This document shows, piece by piece, positions 1-11,442 of a stretch of 64,000 bases of DNA. Source of the DNA: Glandiceps talaboti (lineage: Eukaryota; Hemichordata; Enteropneusta; Spengelidae); contig NC_135567.1 of assembly GCF_964340395.1 (NCBI RefSeq), forward strand, positions 6,369,899-6,433,898, given 5' to 3'. Under the pieces are notes generated by a model. It saw nothing but the letters and a program-made list of their open reading frames with translations. It was not told where the DNA came from and made no database searches. Numbering within the stretch: the stretch's first letter is position 1; each line of letters opens with the position of its first letter. The position numbers were made by a program, and so were the translations under genes.

Positions 1-814
1 AGTTTGATTCAAGTGTCTGTAGGCTAAACAATTAAGAAATATTATTCAGTCAGTGTGCTGTGACCAAAATATGTCCCTACACATCTCAGACATAATTTAA
101 TTATACATACTTATGAAGTCATGTGTGAATCTGAAATTTGACACACAAAAAAGAGTAAACAGAAATACCACTGAGTATGACTGTGTACCATGTTATAACT
201 TATATGTACATGTACATATCAAATACACATCTGTATGGACAACACTATAAGTCGGTAAATTATGATTGGATGGCATGGCTCACACATATTTTGGCTACCA
301 TGGTTACAAGATTAGACAGTAATTAGAGTCAATTTTAGACTAAATAACTGTTTATATACATATACTAAAACCTGGGCTGAACCATAGGGCTGCACAGAGC
401 AATGAGCCAGGCTCTGTGGTTGGATTCATGGGCTGGGCTGCTGGGATGGGCACCTGGACTCTTGAAAAATGAAACTGAAATACTGTCAATAAAATGGACC
501 TTACACTACTGTAAAAGTCATTTTCTTTTTGTCTGCTATTCCTTGAAGCACTGATACAAATATTGAAGTCAAATTAGGGAATACTCACTATTTATTAGGG
601 GGCATTTCTCATAACACTTTTTGTTTCCTATATAAGGGAATGACCATATTGATGGAGAGGATACAATAATCAGGGCTAAAATTTGGAAAAAAATTGCCCA
701 GCTTGAAGTACAAATTTTGGCAGTATATTTGGATAGTGTAACATCTACAGATAGGCCTTCAGAAAACTGATGTTGCCCCTCTGGATTCTCTTGTGCAAAC
801 TCACTATACTTCTA
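1..814. other. AT-rich intergenic DNA, nothing recognised
   Basis: No coding stretch, splice-bounded exon or clear repeat was recognised. Short reading frames here have no coding character. Confidence 0.5.
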
Positions 815-1600
815 TCAGATATGACTGGTAAAGCTGTAAGTCAGTCAGAATATAGCCAAACATACATTCTTTCCAAAAAACATGAAAAAGTATATATGAA
901 GTTGCTTTATACCCTAGCAACAAAACTGTTACCAAGACAACTGCTGTCAATATCCCCAACTACACCAAAGGTGTTAATATACTAAATGTGAAAGTGCTAT
1001 TGATATGATGTAAATGTTTGTATATAATGTTTTGGGGACAACCAATTCACTGATTACATGATTATTTCGATCCAAGGTCAAGGTCATTGTCAAAAAAATC
1101 AAGGTCATCTTAATTTTTTGCAATTATTAAAACACTGTCGGAATCTTTTCTATTGCTAACATCAGACATGAAATTTACAGATGAAAATCGCTCAGAAAAT
1201 AGCGAATTATATAGTTTTTTTTAGAAAAATAAAGCAAAGGCATATGCGGAGTTGTTTTTATTATAAACTTCTGTTACCAAGACAACTGGTATCGGGATCA
1301 CCAAAATGTAAAATTACTGAATATCACAGGGTCACGAAGTGCCACAGATATGATGCAAGTGTCTATATATTAGTTTTAGAGGACGGGCAACTCACTTATC
1401 ACCTGATCTTTTCGATCCAAGGTCAAGGTCATAGTCTAATTACAAGGTCACCTCAATTTTCCACTTTTATCGAAACACCCACATTAGTTTTTTGCTATAA
1501 ACTACTGCAGACTTGACCTGTAAGGCCGCAAATCAGATTGCAAATTATATAGTCTGTCATAAATATTGTAGCAAAGGTATATTTAGGGTTAACTTACTAT
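815..1600. repeat. Diverged tandem repeat, ~345-bp unit (copies 1-2 and part of 3)
   Basis: Two blocks match at a spacing of about 345 bp. The words GTTACCAAGACAACTG (928 and 1273) and GATCCAAGGTCAAGGTCAT (about 1070 and 1416) recur in the same order, with similar sequence between them. A third partial copy begins near 1515, and a related piece containing AGATATGATGCAAGTGTCT follows the 17-bp array near 5551. The 17-bp minisatellite therefore sits inside or beside this repeat array. Function unknown. Confidence 0.7.
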
Positions 1601-1789
1601 GGGATAAGGGAACTGGCACCTTACAACCAAGTACTAAACTAAGACAGCTACTCAAACTTTATTGACATCTAACACACAAAAACGTTCAACATTCATTACA
1701 TATTGCCTCGAATTTGATATTGACCTTCATTTGATTGGTAAATTAGGATGATATAGGATTGGTTAGCAAACTAGTAAACATTTTTTTTA

Positions 1790-1856
1790 ACTTAAGATTA
1801 ACTAATTTGACTTAACTTTATTCTTTATGAAGATTACAGTCAAGATCCCAAATTGG
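1790..1856. other. Left flank of the 17-bp minisatellite
   Basis: This stretch (GATTAACTAATTTGA... ATGAAGATTACAGTCA) matches the segment at 54409-54468 base for base at most positions. It defines the left border shared by the expanded and unexpanded copies. Confidence 0.75.
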
Positions 1857-4800
1857 ATTCAAGCTCAGTGTATATTCAAGTTCAGAGTATATTCAAGCTC
1901 AGTGTATATTCAAGCTCAGAGTATATTCAAGCTCAGAGTATATTCAAGCTCAGAGTATATTCAAGCTCAGTGTATATTCAAGCTCAGTGTATATTCAAGC
2001 TCAGTGTATATTCAAGCTCAGTGTATATTCAAGCTCAGTGTATATTCAAGCTCAGTGTATATTCAAGCTCAGAGTATATTCAAGCTCAGAGTATATTCAA
2101 GCTCAGTGTATATTCAAGCTCAGTATATATTCAAGCTCAGTGTATATTCAAGCTCAGTGTATATTCAAGCTCAGAGTATATTCAAGCTCAGTGTATATTC
2201 AAGCTCAGTGTATATTCAAGCTCAGTGTATATTCAAGCTCAGAGTATATTCAAGCTCAGTGTATATTCAAGCTCAGTGTATATTCAAGCTCAGTGTATAT
2301 TCAAGCTCAGTGTATATTCAAGCTCAGAGTATATTCAAGCTCAGTGTATATTCAAGCTCAGTGTATATTCAAGCTCAGAGTATATTCAAGCTCAGAGTAT
2401 ATTCAAGCTCAGTGTATATTCAAGCTCAGTGTATATTCAAACTCAGTGTATATTCAAGCTCAGAGTATATTCAAGCTCAGAGTATATTCAAGCTCAGAGT
2501 ATATTCAAGCTCAGAGTATATTCAAGCTGAGTGTATATTCAAGCTCAGTGTATATTCAAGCTCAGAGTATATTCAAGCTGAGTGTATATTCAAGCTCAGT
2601 GTATATTCAAGCTCAGAGTATATTCAAGCTCAGTGTATATTCAAGCTCAGAGTATATTCAAGCTCAGTGTATATTCAAGCTCAGTGTATATTCAAGCTCA
2701 GTGTATATTCAAGCTCAGTGTATATTCAAGCTCAGAGTATATTCAAGCTCAGTGTATATTCAAGCTCAGTGTATATTCAAGCTCAGTGTATATTCAAGTT
2801 CAGAGTATATTCAAGCTCAGTGTATATTCAAGCTCAGTGTATATTCAAGCTCAGTGTATATTCAAGCTCAGTGTATATTCAAGCTCAGTGTATATTCAAG
2901 CTCAGAGTATATTCAAGCTCAGTGTATATTCAAGCTCAGTGTATATTCAAGCTCAGTGTATATTCAAGCTCAGTGTATATTCAAGCTCAATGTATATTCA
3001 AGCTCAGAGTATATTCAAGCTCAGTGTATATTCAAGCTCAGTGTATATTCAAGCTCAGAGTATATTCAAGCTCAGAGTATATTCAAGCTCAGTGTATTTT
3101 CAAGCTCAGTGTATATTCAAGCTCAGAGTATATTCAAGCTCAGAGTATATTCAAGCTCAGAGTATATTCAAGCTCAGTGTATATTCAAGCTCAATGTATA
3201 TTCAAGCTCAGAGTATATTCAAGCTCAGAGTATATTCAAGCTCAGTGTATATTCAAGCTCAGTGTATATTCAAGCTCAGTGTATATTCAAGCTCAGTGTA
3301 TATTCAAGCTCAGAGTATATTCAAGCTCAGTGTATATTCAAGCTCAGTGTATATTCAAGCTCAGTGTATATTCAAGCTCAGTGTATATTCAAGCTCAGAG
3401 TATATTCAAGCTCAGAGTATATTCAAGCTCAGTGTATATTCAAGCTCAGTGTATATTCAAGCTCAGTGTATATTCAAGCTCAGAGTATATTCAAGCTCAG
3501 TGTATATTCAAGCTCAGAGTATATTCAAGCTCAGAGTATATTCAAGCTCAGTGTATATTCAAGCTCAGTGTATATTCAAGCTCAGTGTATATTCAAGCTC
3601 AGAGTATATTCAAGCTCAGAGTATATTCAAGCTCAGAGTATATTCAAGCTCAGAGTATATTCAAGCTCAGAGTATATTCAAGCTCAGAGTATATTCAAGC
3701 TCAGAGTATATTCAAGCTCAGTGTATATTCAAGCTCAGAGTATATTCAAGCTCAGTGTATATTCAAACTCAGTGTATATTCAAGCTCAGTATATATTCAA
3801 GCTTAGTGTATATTCAAGCTCAGTGTATATTCAAGCTCAGTGTATATTCAAGCTCAGAGTATATTCAAGCTCAGAGTATATTCAAGCTCAGTGTATATTC
3901 AAGCTCAGTGTATATTCAAGCTCAGTGTATATTCAAGCTCAGAGTATATTCAAGCTCAGAGTATATTCAAGCTCAGTGTATATTCAAGCTCAGAGTATAT
4001 TCAAGCTCAGTGTATATTCAAGCTCAGAGTATATTCAAGCTCAGAGTATATTCAAGCTCAGTGTATATTCAAGCTCAGAGTATATTCAAGCTCAGTGTAT
4101 ATTCAAGCTCAGTGTATATTCAAGCTCAGTGTATATTCAAGCTCAGAGTATATTCAAGCTCAGTGTATATTCAAGCTCAGTGTATATTCAAGCTCAGTGT
4201 ATATTCAAGCTCAGTGTATATTCAAGCTCAGTGTATATTCAAGCTCAGAGTATATTCAAGCTCAGTGTATATTCAAGCTCAGTGTATATTCAAGCTCAGT
4301 GTATATTCAAGCTCAGTGTATATTCAAGCTCAGTGTATATTCAAGCTCAGAGTATATTCAAGCTCAGTGTATATTCAAGCTCAGTGTATATTCAAGCTCA
4401 GAGTATATTCAAGCTCAGAGTATATTCAAGCTCAGTGTATATTCAAGCTCAGTGTATATTCAAGCTCAGAGTATATTCAAGCTCAGAGTATATTCAAGCT
4501 CAGAGTATATTCAAGCTCAGTGTATATTCAAGCTCAGTGTATATTCAAGCTCAGAGTATATTCAAGCTCAGAGTATATTCAAGCTCAGTGTATATTCAAG
4601 CTCAGTGTATATTCAAGCTCAGTGTATATTCAAGCTCAGTGTATATTCAAGCTCAGAGTATATTCAAGCTCAGTGTATATTCAAGCTCAGTGTATATTCA
4701 AGCTCAGTGTATATTCAAGCTCAGTGTATATTCAAGCTCAGAGTATATTCAAGCTCAGAGTATATTCAAGCTCAGTGTATATTCAAGCTCAGTGTATATT

Positions 4801-5446
4801 CAAGCTCAGTGTATATTCAAGCTCAGAGTATATTCAAGCTCAGTGTATATTCAAGCTCAGAGTATATTCAAGCTCAGAGTATATTCAAGCTCAGTGTATA
4901 TTCAAGCTCAGTGTATATTCAAGCTCAGTGTATATTCAAGCTCAGAGTATATTCAAGCTCAGAGTATATTCAAGCTCAGAGTATATTCAAGCTCAGAGTA
5001 TATTCAAGCTCAGAGTATATTCAAGCTCAGAGTATATTCAAGCTCAGAGTATATTCAAGCTCAGAGTATATTCAAGCTCAGTGTATATTCAAGCTCAGAG
5101 TATATTCAAGCTCAGTGTATATTCAAACTCAGTGTATATTCAAGCTCAGTGTATATTCAAGCTCAGTATATATTCAAGCTTAGTGTATATTCAAGCTCAG
5201 TGTATATTCAAGCTCAGTGTATATTCAAGCTCAGAGTATATTCAAGCTCAGAGTATATTCAAGCTCAGTGTATATTCAAGCTCAGTGTATATTCAAGCTC
5301 AGTGTATATTCAAGCTCAGAGTATATTCAAGCTCAGAGTATATTCAAGCTCAGTGTATATTCAAGCTCAGAGTATATTCAAGCTCAGAGTATATTCAAGC
5401 TCAGTGTATATTCAAGCTCAGTGTATATTCAAGCTCAGTGTATATT
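1857..5446 (+). repeat. 17-bp minisatellite, ~211 tandem copies
   Basis: The unit is TGTATATTCAAGCTCAG, repeated almost without interruption for about 3.59 kb. Nearly all variation is one position, where T or A follows CTCAG (TGT or AGT). Rare private variants are CTGAG near 2527 and 2578, AAACTC at 3761 and 5121, GCTTAG at 3801 and 5178, and CAATGT near 2988 and 3192. Because 17 is not a multiple of 3 and the unit lacks plus-strand stops, all three forward frames stay open for hundreds of codons. These are not genes. Confidence 0.98.
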
Positions 5447-5660
5447 TCATTCCCGATACTTACCAACAAAAGTTTGTAACCAGGACTAAAGTCGAGATAC
5501 AGAATTATGCAAAAAACAAAAATGCTATATATCTAAATGTCTCAAAGCACTATAGATATGATGCAAGTGTCTGTACATTTGTCTTAGTGGACTGGTAACT
5601 CACTGATACATATGTTTTTAGATAAAGGGTGGTCATATCGCATTTTGAGGTTTTACATAC
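5447..5660. repeat. Right flank of the minisatellite and partial ~345-bp repeat copy
   Basis: The first part (CATTCCCGATACTTACCAAC...) is also found at 54507-54540 directly after a two-unit version of the array. The remainder, with AGATATGATGCAAGTGTCT and GGTAACTCACTGATA, matches 1345-1400. Confidence 0.75.
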
Positions 5661-6334
5661 TGTTAAAGGATTATTGACAATGTTTCTCCTGTTGCTTCTA
5701 GATAGTATTTGTGATATAGATTATAGTCTATAAGGATGTTGTTTTCATAGTTTTTTTCTCATTACAGATATTTCAGACAGATTTTGTGTGAGAAATCATT
5801 AATCTTTCTGATTAGTCAATTTTTTTTTATTTTGTTGTGGATTTCTGTGTGATAATTTGGATATTCATGGTAGAAATTAAAGGTGATTCAAAATGCTCAC
5901 ATTCACTATCGCTAATTTGCTAGACGACATGTTTGTGAAATGCATTCTGGTTTTAAAACTTTTCAAAAGCGTCTGCAAACACCTTAAAATGACCCTTTTT
6001 CAGTCACTTCCCTTCGGATTTACTTCGAGAGTTTTCGGGTATTTCCGGTCCCACCTAGACCACGGGATTTTATGACGTCATAAAGAGACATGGATAGCAC
6101 GTAGCCTATGGCGAGCGTAGTCACTAGGTGAACAAAACTCAACAGCATTGTGAAAAAATACATTGCTAGTGGTTGTAACAGACATCAGTAAACAAAAACT
6201 ACACTCTACATGTCTTATTAACCAACATTTACCGATATTTACTCACACTTTCTGACTAATTGGCAGTGTCTGTTGGTATAAATGCTAAAATATGATCTCC
6301 CCATATTATGGCAAAATAAATCAAAAACGGCTAG
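5661..6334. other. No gene recognised; CpG-containing stretch with a CRE palindrome
   Basis: The part from 5880 to 6130 has more CpG than its surroundings. It includes a perfect TGACGTCA cAMP-response-element palindrome near 6073. No exon could be supported. Confidence 0.4.
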
Positions 6335-6605
6335 ACTAGATATATATAAACACTTGTAATGTCGCGTGTTTCACACTCATTGACTTTTATTTATCTGATT
6401 TTTTATTATTTGCCGACAAGAAGCATTACGATACCGTGGTGACGTTTGACGGCATCCCCGGGCCAAGGACGGCATATTTTAGCCCAATCGTACTCGCGTC
6501 GCCTTTTGAACAGTGCATTTAACAACAAAGTAAACATATTTCATCTCGAATAAATATACTAGCTATTAGAATACCAATGGGAAACTTCAAGAAGGCGTAT
6601 TGGGA
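6335..6605. repeat. Interspersed repeat, CpG-rich copy
   Basis: This block aligns with 31822-32062. Shared landmarks in order are GTGTTTCACA, CATCTGATTTTT-like sequence, ATACCGT, ATTTAACAACAA, ATTTCATCTC and AATACCCAYGG-like sequence. This copy keeps many CpG sites and the other has lost most of them. Class unknown. Confidence 0.65.
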
Positions 6606-7020
6606 GGACAGGTTGTGTAATATCGTAGTGGGGAGGGCTGATACAAACAGCTTTCACTTTCCTCTCCAATCTTGAATCAAACGTAAAAAGTGTTTATTAG
6701 CTATGTTTTAACTTTCTGAAATAATTTCAGAACAAGTCATTGAGAATGACATAGTCCTCACTATGATTGTGTTTTAAGGAACTGGCACTTTATGTTGTCA
6801 TTTTCTTGATATCACTACTCTGATCATGCAACAACACTTGTGAACCTAAATCAAACAGACTTAGATATGTCATGTCTGCTCGTTGGACATGGAACATGCC
6901 AACTCATGTTGTGTCTCCTCGTTGGACATGGGACATGCCTACTCTTCAAGATGACCTGATGGAATAAACCATTCAACAATAAAGGATGGGTCGGGTATGG
7001 GGGGGGGGGGGGGCTGTTCA
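6606..7020. other. No gene; short duplicated words and a poly-G run
   Basis: A phrase containing CTCGTTGGACATGG occurs twice (about 6878 and 6930). A run of about 15 G lies near 6999-7013. Nothing else is recognised. Confidence 0.5.
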
Positions 7021-7765
7021 AGCATGTCTGAGTTATGGCTTTGGACATGGAAAATTTGCAAATAAAATGGCTGCCAGGCAGCCATATTGGATCGTATCAC
7101 AACGAAAATGGATATGCACATGTATGTCATAGAACACAGTCCTAATACTAACTTTGAATGAGATCTGTTAGAGCCTGTCTGAGTTATGGCTTTGGACATG
7201 GACAATTTGCAAATAAAATGGCTGCTAGGTGGCCATATTGGATCGTATCACGACAACAATGTATATGCACATGTATGTCATAGAACACTGTGCTAATACC
7301 AACTTTGAATGAGATCTGTTCAAGCATATCTGAGTTATGGCTTTGGACATGGAACATTCGCAAACAAAATGGCTGCTAAGCAGCCATATTGGATCATGAC
7401 ACGATGAATATGGATATGCACATGTATGTCATAAAACATTGTCCTAATACCAACTTTGAATGAGAACTGTCCAAGCATGTCTGATTTATGGCTTTGGACA
7501 TGGAAAATTCACAAACATAATGGCTGCTAGGCAGCCATATTGGATCGTATCATGACAACAATGAATATGCACATGTATTTCATAGAACACTGTCCTAATG
7601 CTAACTTTGAATGAGATCTGTTAAAGCATGTCTGAGTTATGGCTTTAGACAGGGAAAATTTGCAAACAAAATGACTGCTAGGCGGCCATATTGGATCATA
7701 TCATAAAACAAATTGACGTGCATATGTATGCCATAGAATGTTGCCCTTGTATCAAGTTTGAAAAA
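7021..7765. repeat. Five tandem copies of a ~151-bp repeat
   Basis: The phrase GTTATGGCTTTGGACATGG recurs at about 7032, 7183, 7334, 7485 (as TTTATGG) and 7636. Each is followed by AAATGGCTGC, AGCCATATTGGATC, TATGCACATGTATGTCATAGA and AACTTTGAATGAGA. Divergence between units is moderate. The last unit decays into a GC-rich end (CTTCGTCCGGCGGGGACT) at 7793-7811. Confidence 0.9.
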
Positions 7766-7990
7766 AATCAATCCATAAGTCCCCGTCCTGAACTTCGTCC
7801 GGCGGGGACTAAAAATGACTCATTTGCTGCACCTGAAATTACGAGTTTTTTGTCTAAAATCTATCATTCTAAAATACCTAGCAGATTGGGCAGGAATTTC
7901 ATGGGGCTGCCTCTGGAGAGGTGTAGATGAAGCTGCATTCACAACATGCTGATCCCATTAGCGATATGCAAATTAGGTCTAACCATTTTT
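7766..7990. other. Unassigned spacer between repeats
   Basis: No coding potential is recognised. Confidence 0.4.
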
Positions 7991-8545
7991 ATAAAGTGCC
8001 AATGACGTTGTACATAGCATAACTGTTGATGATACAGTTTAATTATCTGTAATGATTAACATGGTCTTCTTGCTAGACTTACATTCTTTGAAGATTTATT
8101 CCCATGCCTTCCCATCCATGGTGTTAATGTTATACCTGCTATATACACCATCATTTAAATGTTACTATGGGCACTATCTTGTTTCTCGGCATACAATTTC
8201 GCAATGCTCATTTACCTTCCCATCACCAGTGTTATTTTGGCATTATATGTCATTGTTTACTCATTCCTATGGGCGTGGTCTTGTTGCTAAGGGCATTTAC
8301 ATATTCTACAATAATGTATATTCACTTGCCTACTCATCCTTGTTATAATTGTCAAGGAACCTATCATTTGACTGTTGCTTAGGGTGTGGTCATGGTTGCT
8401 AGGGCCAATGACATATTAAGTATGATACATTCACAATTTGCAGATTAACAGTAACACTTTCAGAATCATAACCAAATTTCATCTCTAGTAGTTTGAGAGG
8501 TAAAGTTCAATACCAAAATCACTGCATCATCTACAAGACAGACAT

Positions 8546-8580
<35 letters not shown>

Positions 8581-8670
8581 GGCATTTTACATTGAACCAA
8601 AATGTAGTTCAGTGTTCAAGTTAGGTAGGCACGGTTTCGAATTCCAAGCAACATCATGGAGAGATTAATT
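7991..8670 (+). mobile_element. Microsatellite-cored repeat element, variant 3' end
   Basis: It starts with a degenerate form of the family 5' end (GCCAATGACGTTG then TAGCATAACTG at 8015-8025). Units with TATGGGCGTGGTCTTGTTGCTA follow, then (GACA)n at 8539-8580. The downstream part, from GGCATTTTAC to AGATTAATT, is shared with 63240-63325 instead of the hairpin seen in most other copies. See the finding on the element family. Confidence 0.6.
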
Positions 8671-8769
8671 CTAGTACCATTCACACACAATTGTTACATT
8701 GTGTTAAGTAACCCATACAAAATTTTAATAGTTTAATTGGATCAATAAAACAATAATCTATGTATACTC

Positions 8770-9170
8770 TTTTTGCCTGACTGGCATTTCAACTAAAAAA
8801 ACAAGTTTTTTTAGCCCTAATTTCCACATTTCTAAAGAGATCATCATGATTGTAATTAATATCACCTGATCTGTACATCCCCAGAAACATCCTATTTCAG
8901 CGAAATCAACCGAAGTACTTTTGGAATTATAGACTTTTGACTAACCTTAATTTGCATATCACTGATGGGATCATCATGTCATGAACAAATCTAAATTTAC
9001 ACCCACTACATAACGTTCCCACCAAATTTCAGGCCAAGCTGCCCAGTAGTTTTGGAGTTTAAGTCTTTGGACTAAAAATCACATTTTTTCACTTAAAATG
9101 CACATCTCTGATGCAATCATTTTCATTTGAACAATTTTCCATCTAGTAACACATTTATATTTAAATGATT
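8770..9170 (+). repeat. Internal fragment of the same element family
   Basis: It contains the family 3'-half phrases TTTGCATATCACTGATGGGA, ATCATCATGTCATGAACAAA and CCCAGTAGTTTTGGAGTTTA, without microsatellite or hairpin. Confidence 0.65.
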
Positions 9171-9194
9171 GCAGTGATGCATTTTTCACTTCTA

Positions 9195-9400
9195 TTGGTA
9201 TATAATGGAGTATTAAATGATCTCAGGGGAACTGTTTATGTGATTTATTACTATTGTACTAGACATGTATCACAAGACAGATATGCTTAAGAACAGTCAC
9301 CACCACAAACACAATGGACAATATATTGGAGACCTGCTTTCAGACATGCATGCATGACTGTGCATTGTCCACGACATCCCTTCCTACAATCACAACATCA
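9195..9400. repeat. Segment duplicated at 49555-49735
   Basis: Shared words in order are TTATTACTATT, ATGTATCA, GAACAGTCAC, ACAATGG and GCATTGTCCAC. Moderately diverged. Confidence 0.6.
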
Positions 9401-9555
9401 CAAAATGTTGCTGTCATGTTTTAGAAGCCTCTGGTAGAAATGTCCAACACATATCCCATCAACACTTCTCATTTTACTTCCATCCTTATTCGCTCTTGAT
9501 CTTCTACCATCATCTGGACACAACAATGACCAGAGTGGTAAAGATCTCTGTCTCT

Positions 9556-9563
9556 GTCAGTCA

Positions 9564-9603
<40 letters not shown>

Positions 9604-9604
9604 G
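9556..9604. repeat. (TCTG)n microsatellite
   Basis: Uninterrupted TCTG units, followed by TCTC-rich sequence. Confidence 0.95.
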
Positions 9605-9659
9605 ATCTCTCTCTGATATATATACATGACTCTGTATAAATACTCCATTTGCATACTTT

Positions 9660-9780
9660 ATAAGGGAGCCTTCAGTAATTATGAGGGAGGGGGGATTTAG
9701 GGTATGTCTGAGCTGTAAAATGTGACCCTCCCCCCAATCCCAAGTTCTAAAATGTGACCCTCCCCCATCTCAAAATGACA
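9660..9780. repeat. CCTCCCCC-rich interspersed repeat piece
   Basis: The phrase TAAAATGTGACCCTCCCCC occurs twice here. Similar pieces occur at 14515-14575 and 58240-58395, the last two beside GAAGGCTTC. Confidence 0.6.
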
Positions 9781-9867
9781 AATTCACTGATAGATGGATG
9801 GATGGTAATTATGTGGACAGATTAAAGGGACAGTAGCTGTAACTTTTGATGATTTTTTCAGTATGTT

Positions 9868-10130
9868 TTGTTCTGTGTATCAACTACAGTTTTTAGTTTC
9901 TTGTTCTACTCCATAAGGCACATTGAAACACTCCTGTGTAAATGCTTGTAAACACAGTCTGTATATGTACACACTGCATTATTATTTTTGAAAAGTGAAT
10001 TTTAGTCTGAACCAAAATTATCAACAATAACAGTGCACTTTACACATACACAGGCTGTGTTGACAAGCCAAATACAGGGTATCAACATGTTTTAAGGAGT
10101 AGAACAAGAAACTGCACTTGACACACATAT
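9868..10130. mobile_element. Palindromic (MITE-like) element
   Basis: The perfect 18-bp word AGTTTCTTGTTCTACTCC (9895-9912) is the reverse complement of 10096-10113. Similarity continues inward: the CACAGTCTGTATATGTACAC region near 9955 pairs with TACACATACACAGGCTGTG near 10040. The whole ~260 bp can fold into one imperfect hairpin. There are no coding features. Confidence 0.75.
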
Positions 10131-10334
10131 TACCTGTGAAATTCTAAAACATGTTGAGTACTGTTTATTACCGTTTTTAACGGTAATTCCAGTGAAAATA
10201 AAATATTCTTCACTATTTTCTGCTCAATGGACATTCTCATGAAGCAAGATATTATGAAGCCAATGACTGGTTTCAGCATGTATGTGATACAGGTCAATCT
10301 TTGCATATGTGGCTCATATGCACATTTTGCGGTT

Positions 10335-11330
10335 ATATGACAATGTATAATGTATTTTAAAACAATGAGCAATGCTGATATAACGAAATATATCACATCA
10401 TGTGAAACTTGCTGAACAAATGAATCCAGCCAGTGCAAGGAAACAATGATGAACCACACAGACCATGGCAAAAGGTAGCATCCGATTTGTTTACCTATGA
10501 TAATCGAGACTACTTGGTAACTGTTGATTACTATATTATAGCAACTTTTATGAACTGGATAAACTTCCAGACACCAAATCTTCAACAGTTATAAGGAAAA
10601 CAAAACAGCCCTTTGCCCGATATGGAATCCCAGAAGAGTTAGTTTCCGACAATGGACCACAATACATCTCTACTGAGTTTGCAACATTCTCAAAAGTATG
10701 GGACTTTGAATATCTTACTATCAGCCCATACAATAGCAAGGCAAATGGTAAAGTTGAAGCAGCTGTCAAGATAGCCAAACAACTCCTGAGGAAGTGTAAG
10801 AAATCCAACAGTAACATTCACCTCACACTACTGTATCAACGCAACAAAGAAGCTCAAATCAAGCACAACACCTAATGAACCATAGGACTAGAACACAAGC
10901 AGTATACTATGACAGAAACTTAGATGATCTCCCAGTGTTAGAAGAAGGTGATGTGGTTAGAATGAAACCGTTCATTCTAGGAAAAAAGAAATGGCCAAAA
11001 GCCATTGTCACACAGCGTTTGGATGAAAGATCTTAAGAAGTTGAGTCATCCAACACAACTTATCGACGTAGCAGAGCACACTTCAAGAAAATAATGGAAC
11101 CAGCAGATTCTAAAGACTTGGGAGAAACAAACATGACATCTCATACTCCCAATATCATCAAACCACCACTGTCTACAAGGAGTAATTCTGAATGGTCCAA
11201 CCGACCTGATGTCAAGGAAGCAACGTCATTATCACCTAAACCAATAGTTGCTACATCACCCAAGTCACCAATGAAATCCAGAAGTGGCCATGTAATATAA
11301 CCACCATCCTACTGGAAAGACTATGCAACT
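10335..11330 (+). pseudogene. Ty3/gypsy-type integrase, C-terminal part of pol, inactivated
   Basis: Reading the plus strand piecewise gives a retrotransposon integrase. A decayed zinc-binding region ends in CETC (near 10408). The catalytic core has its first acidic residue in SDLF (about 10480), the second in SDNGPQ (about 10648) and the third in KVEAA (about 10755), all of the D,D(35)E type. The C-terminal part includes LPVLEEGDVVRMKPF near 10930 and a proline-rich tail near 11290-11325. Breaks seen: a stop after CETC, a 2-nt frameshift near 10522, stops and an apparent internal deletion near 10875, a stop near 11034 and one near 11298. No reverse transcriptase or LTRs were found, so this is a 5'-truncated, dead copy. 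The minus-strand reading frames across it are antisense shadows. Confidence 0.85.
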
Positions 11331-11364
11331 TAAGAATACTCAACTATGTGCTATATTGTGTTCT

Positions 11365-11442
11365 ACACAGTTCTAGGACAAATGCCCCCAGACAAATGCC
11401 CCCATAGGACAAATGCCCCGGACCTATCCCCCCCCCCGGTAA
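11365..11442. repeat. Short tandem GACAAATGCCCC repeat and poly-C
   Basis: GACAAATGCCCC occurs three times within about 50 bp and is followed by a C-rich run. Confidence 0.8.

Noticed and set aside
1857-5446. Possible CRISPR array
   Set aside because: Contiguous tandem units with no spacers, in an animal-type genome with no cas genes.
1827-5598. Very long open frames (up to 1,203 codons) in the 17-bp array
   Set aside because: All three frames are open simply because the unit lacks stops. No start context, splice sites or non-repeat domain.
10548-10817. 89-codon minus-strand frame
   Set aside because: Antisense to a recognisable integrase on the plus strand.
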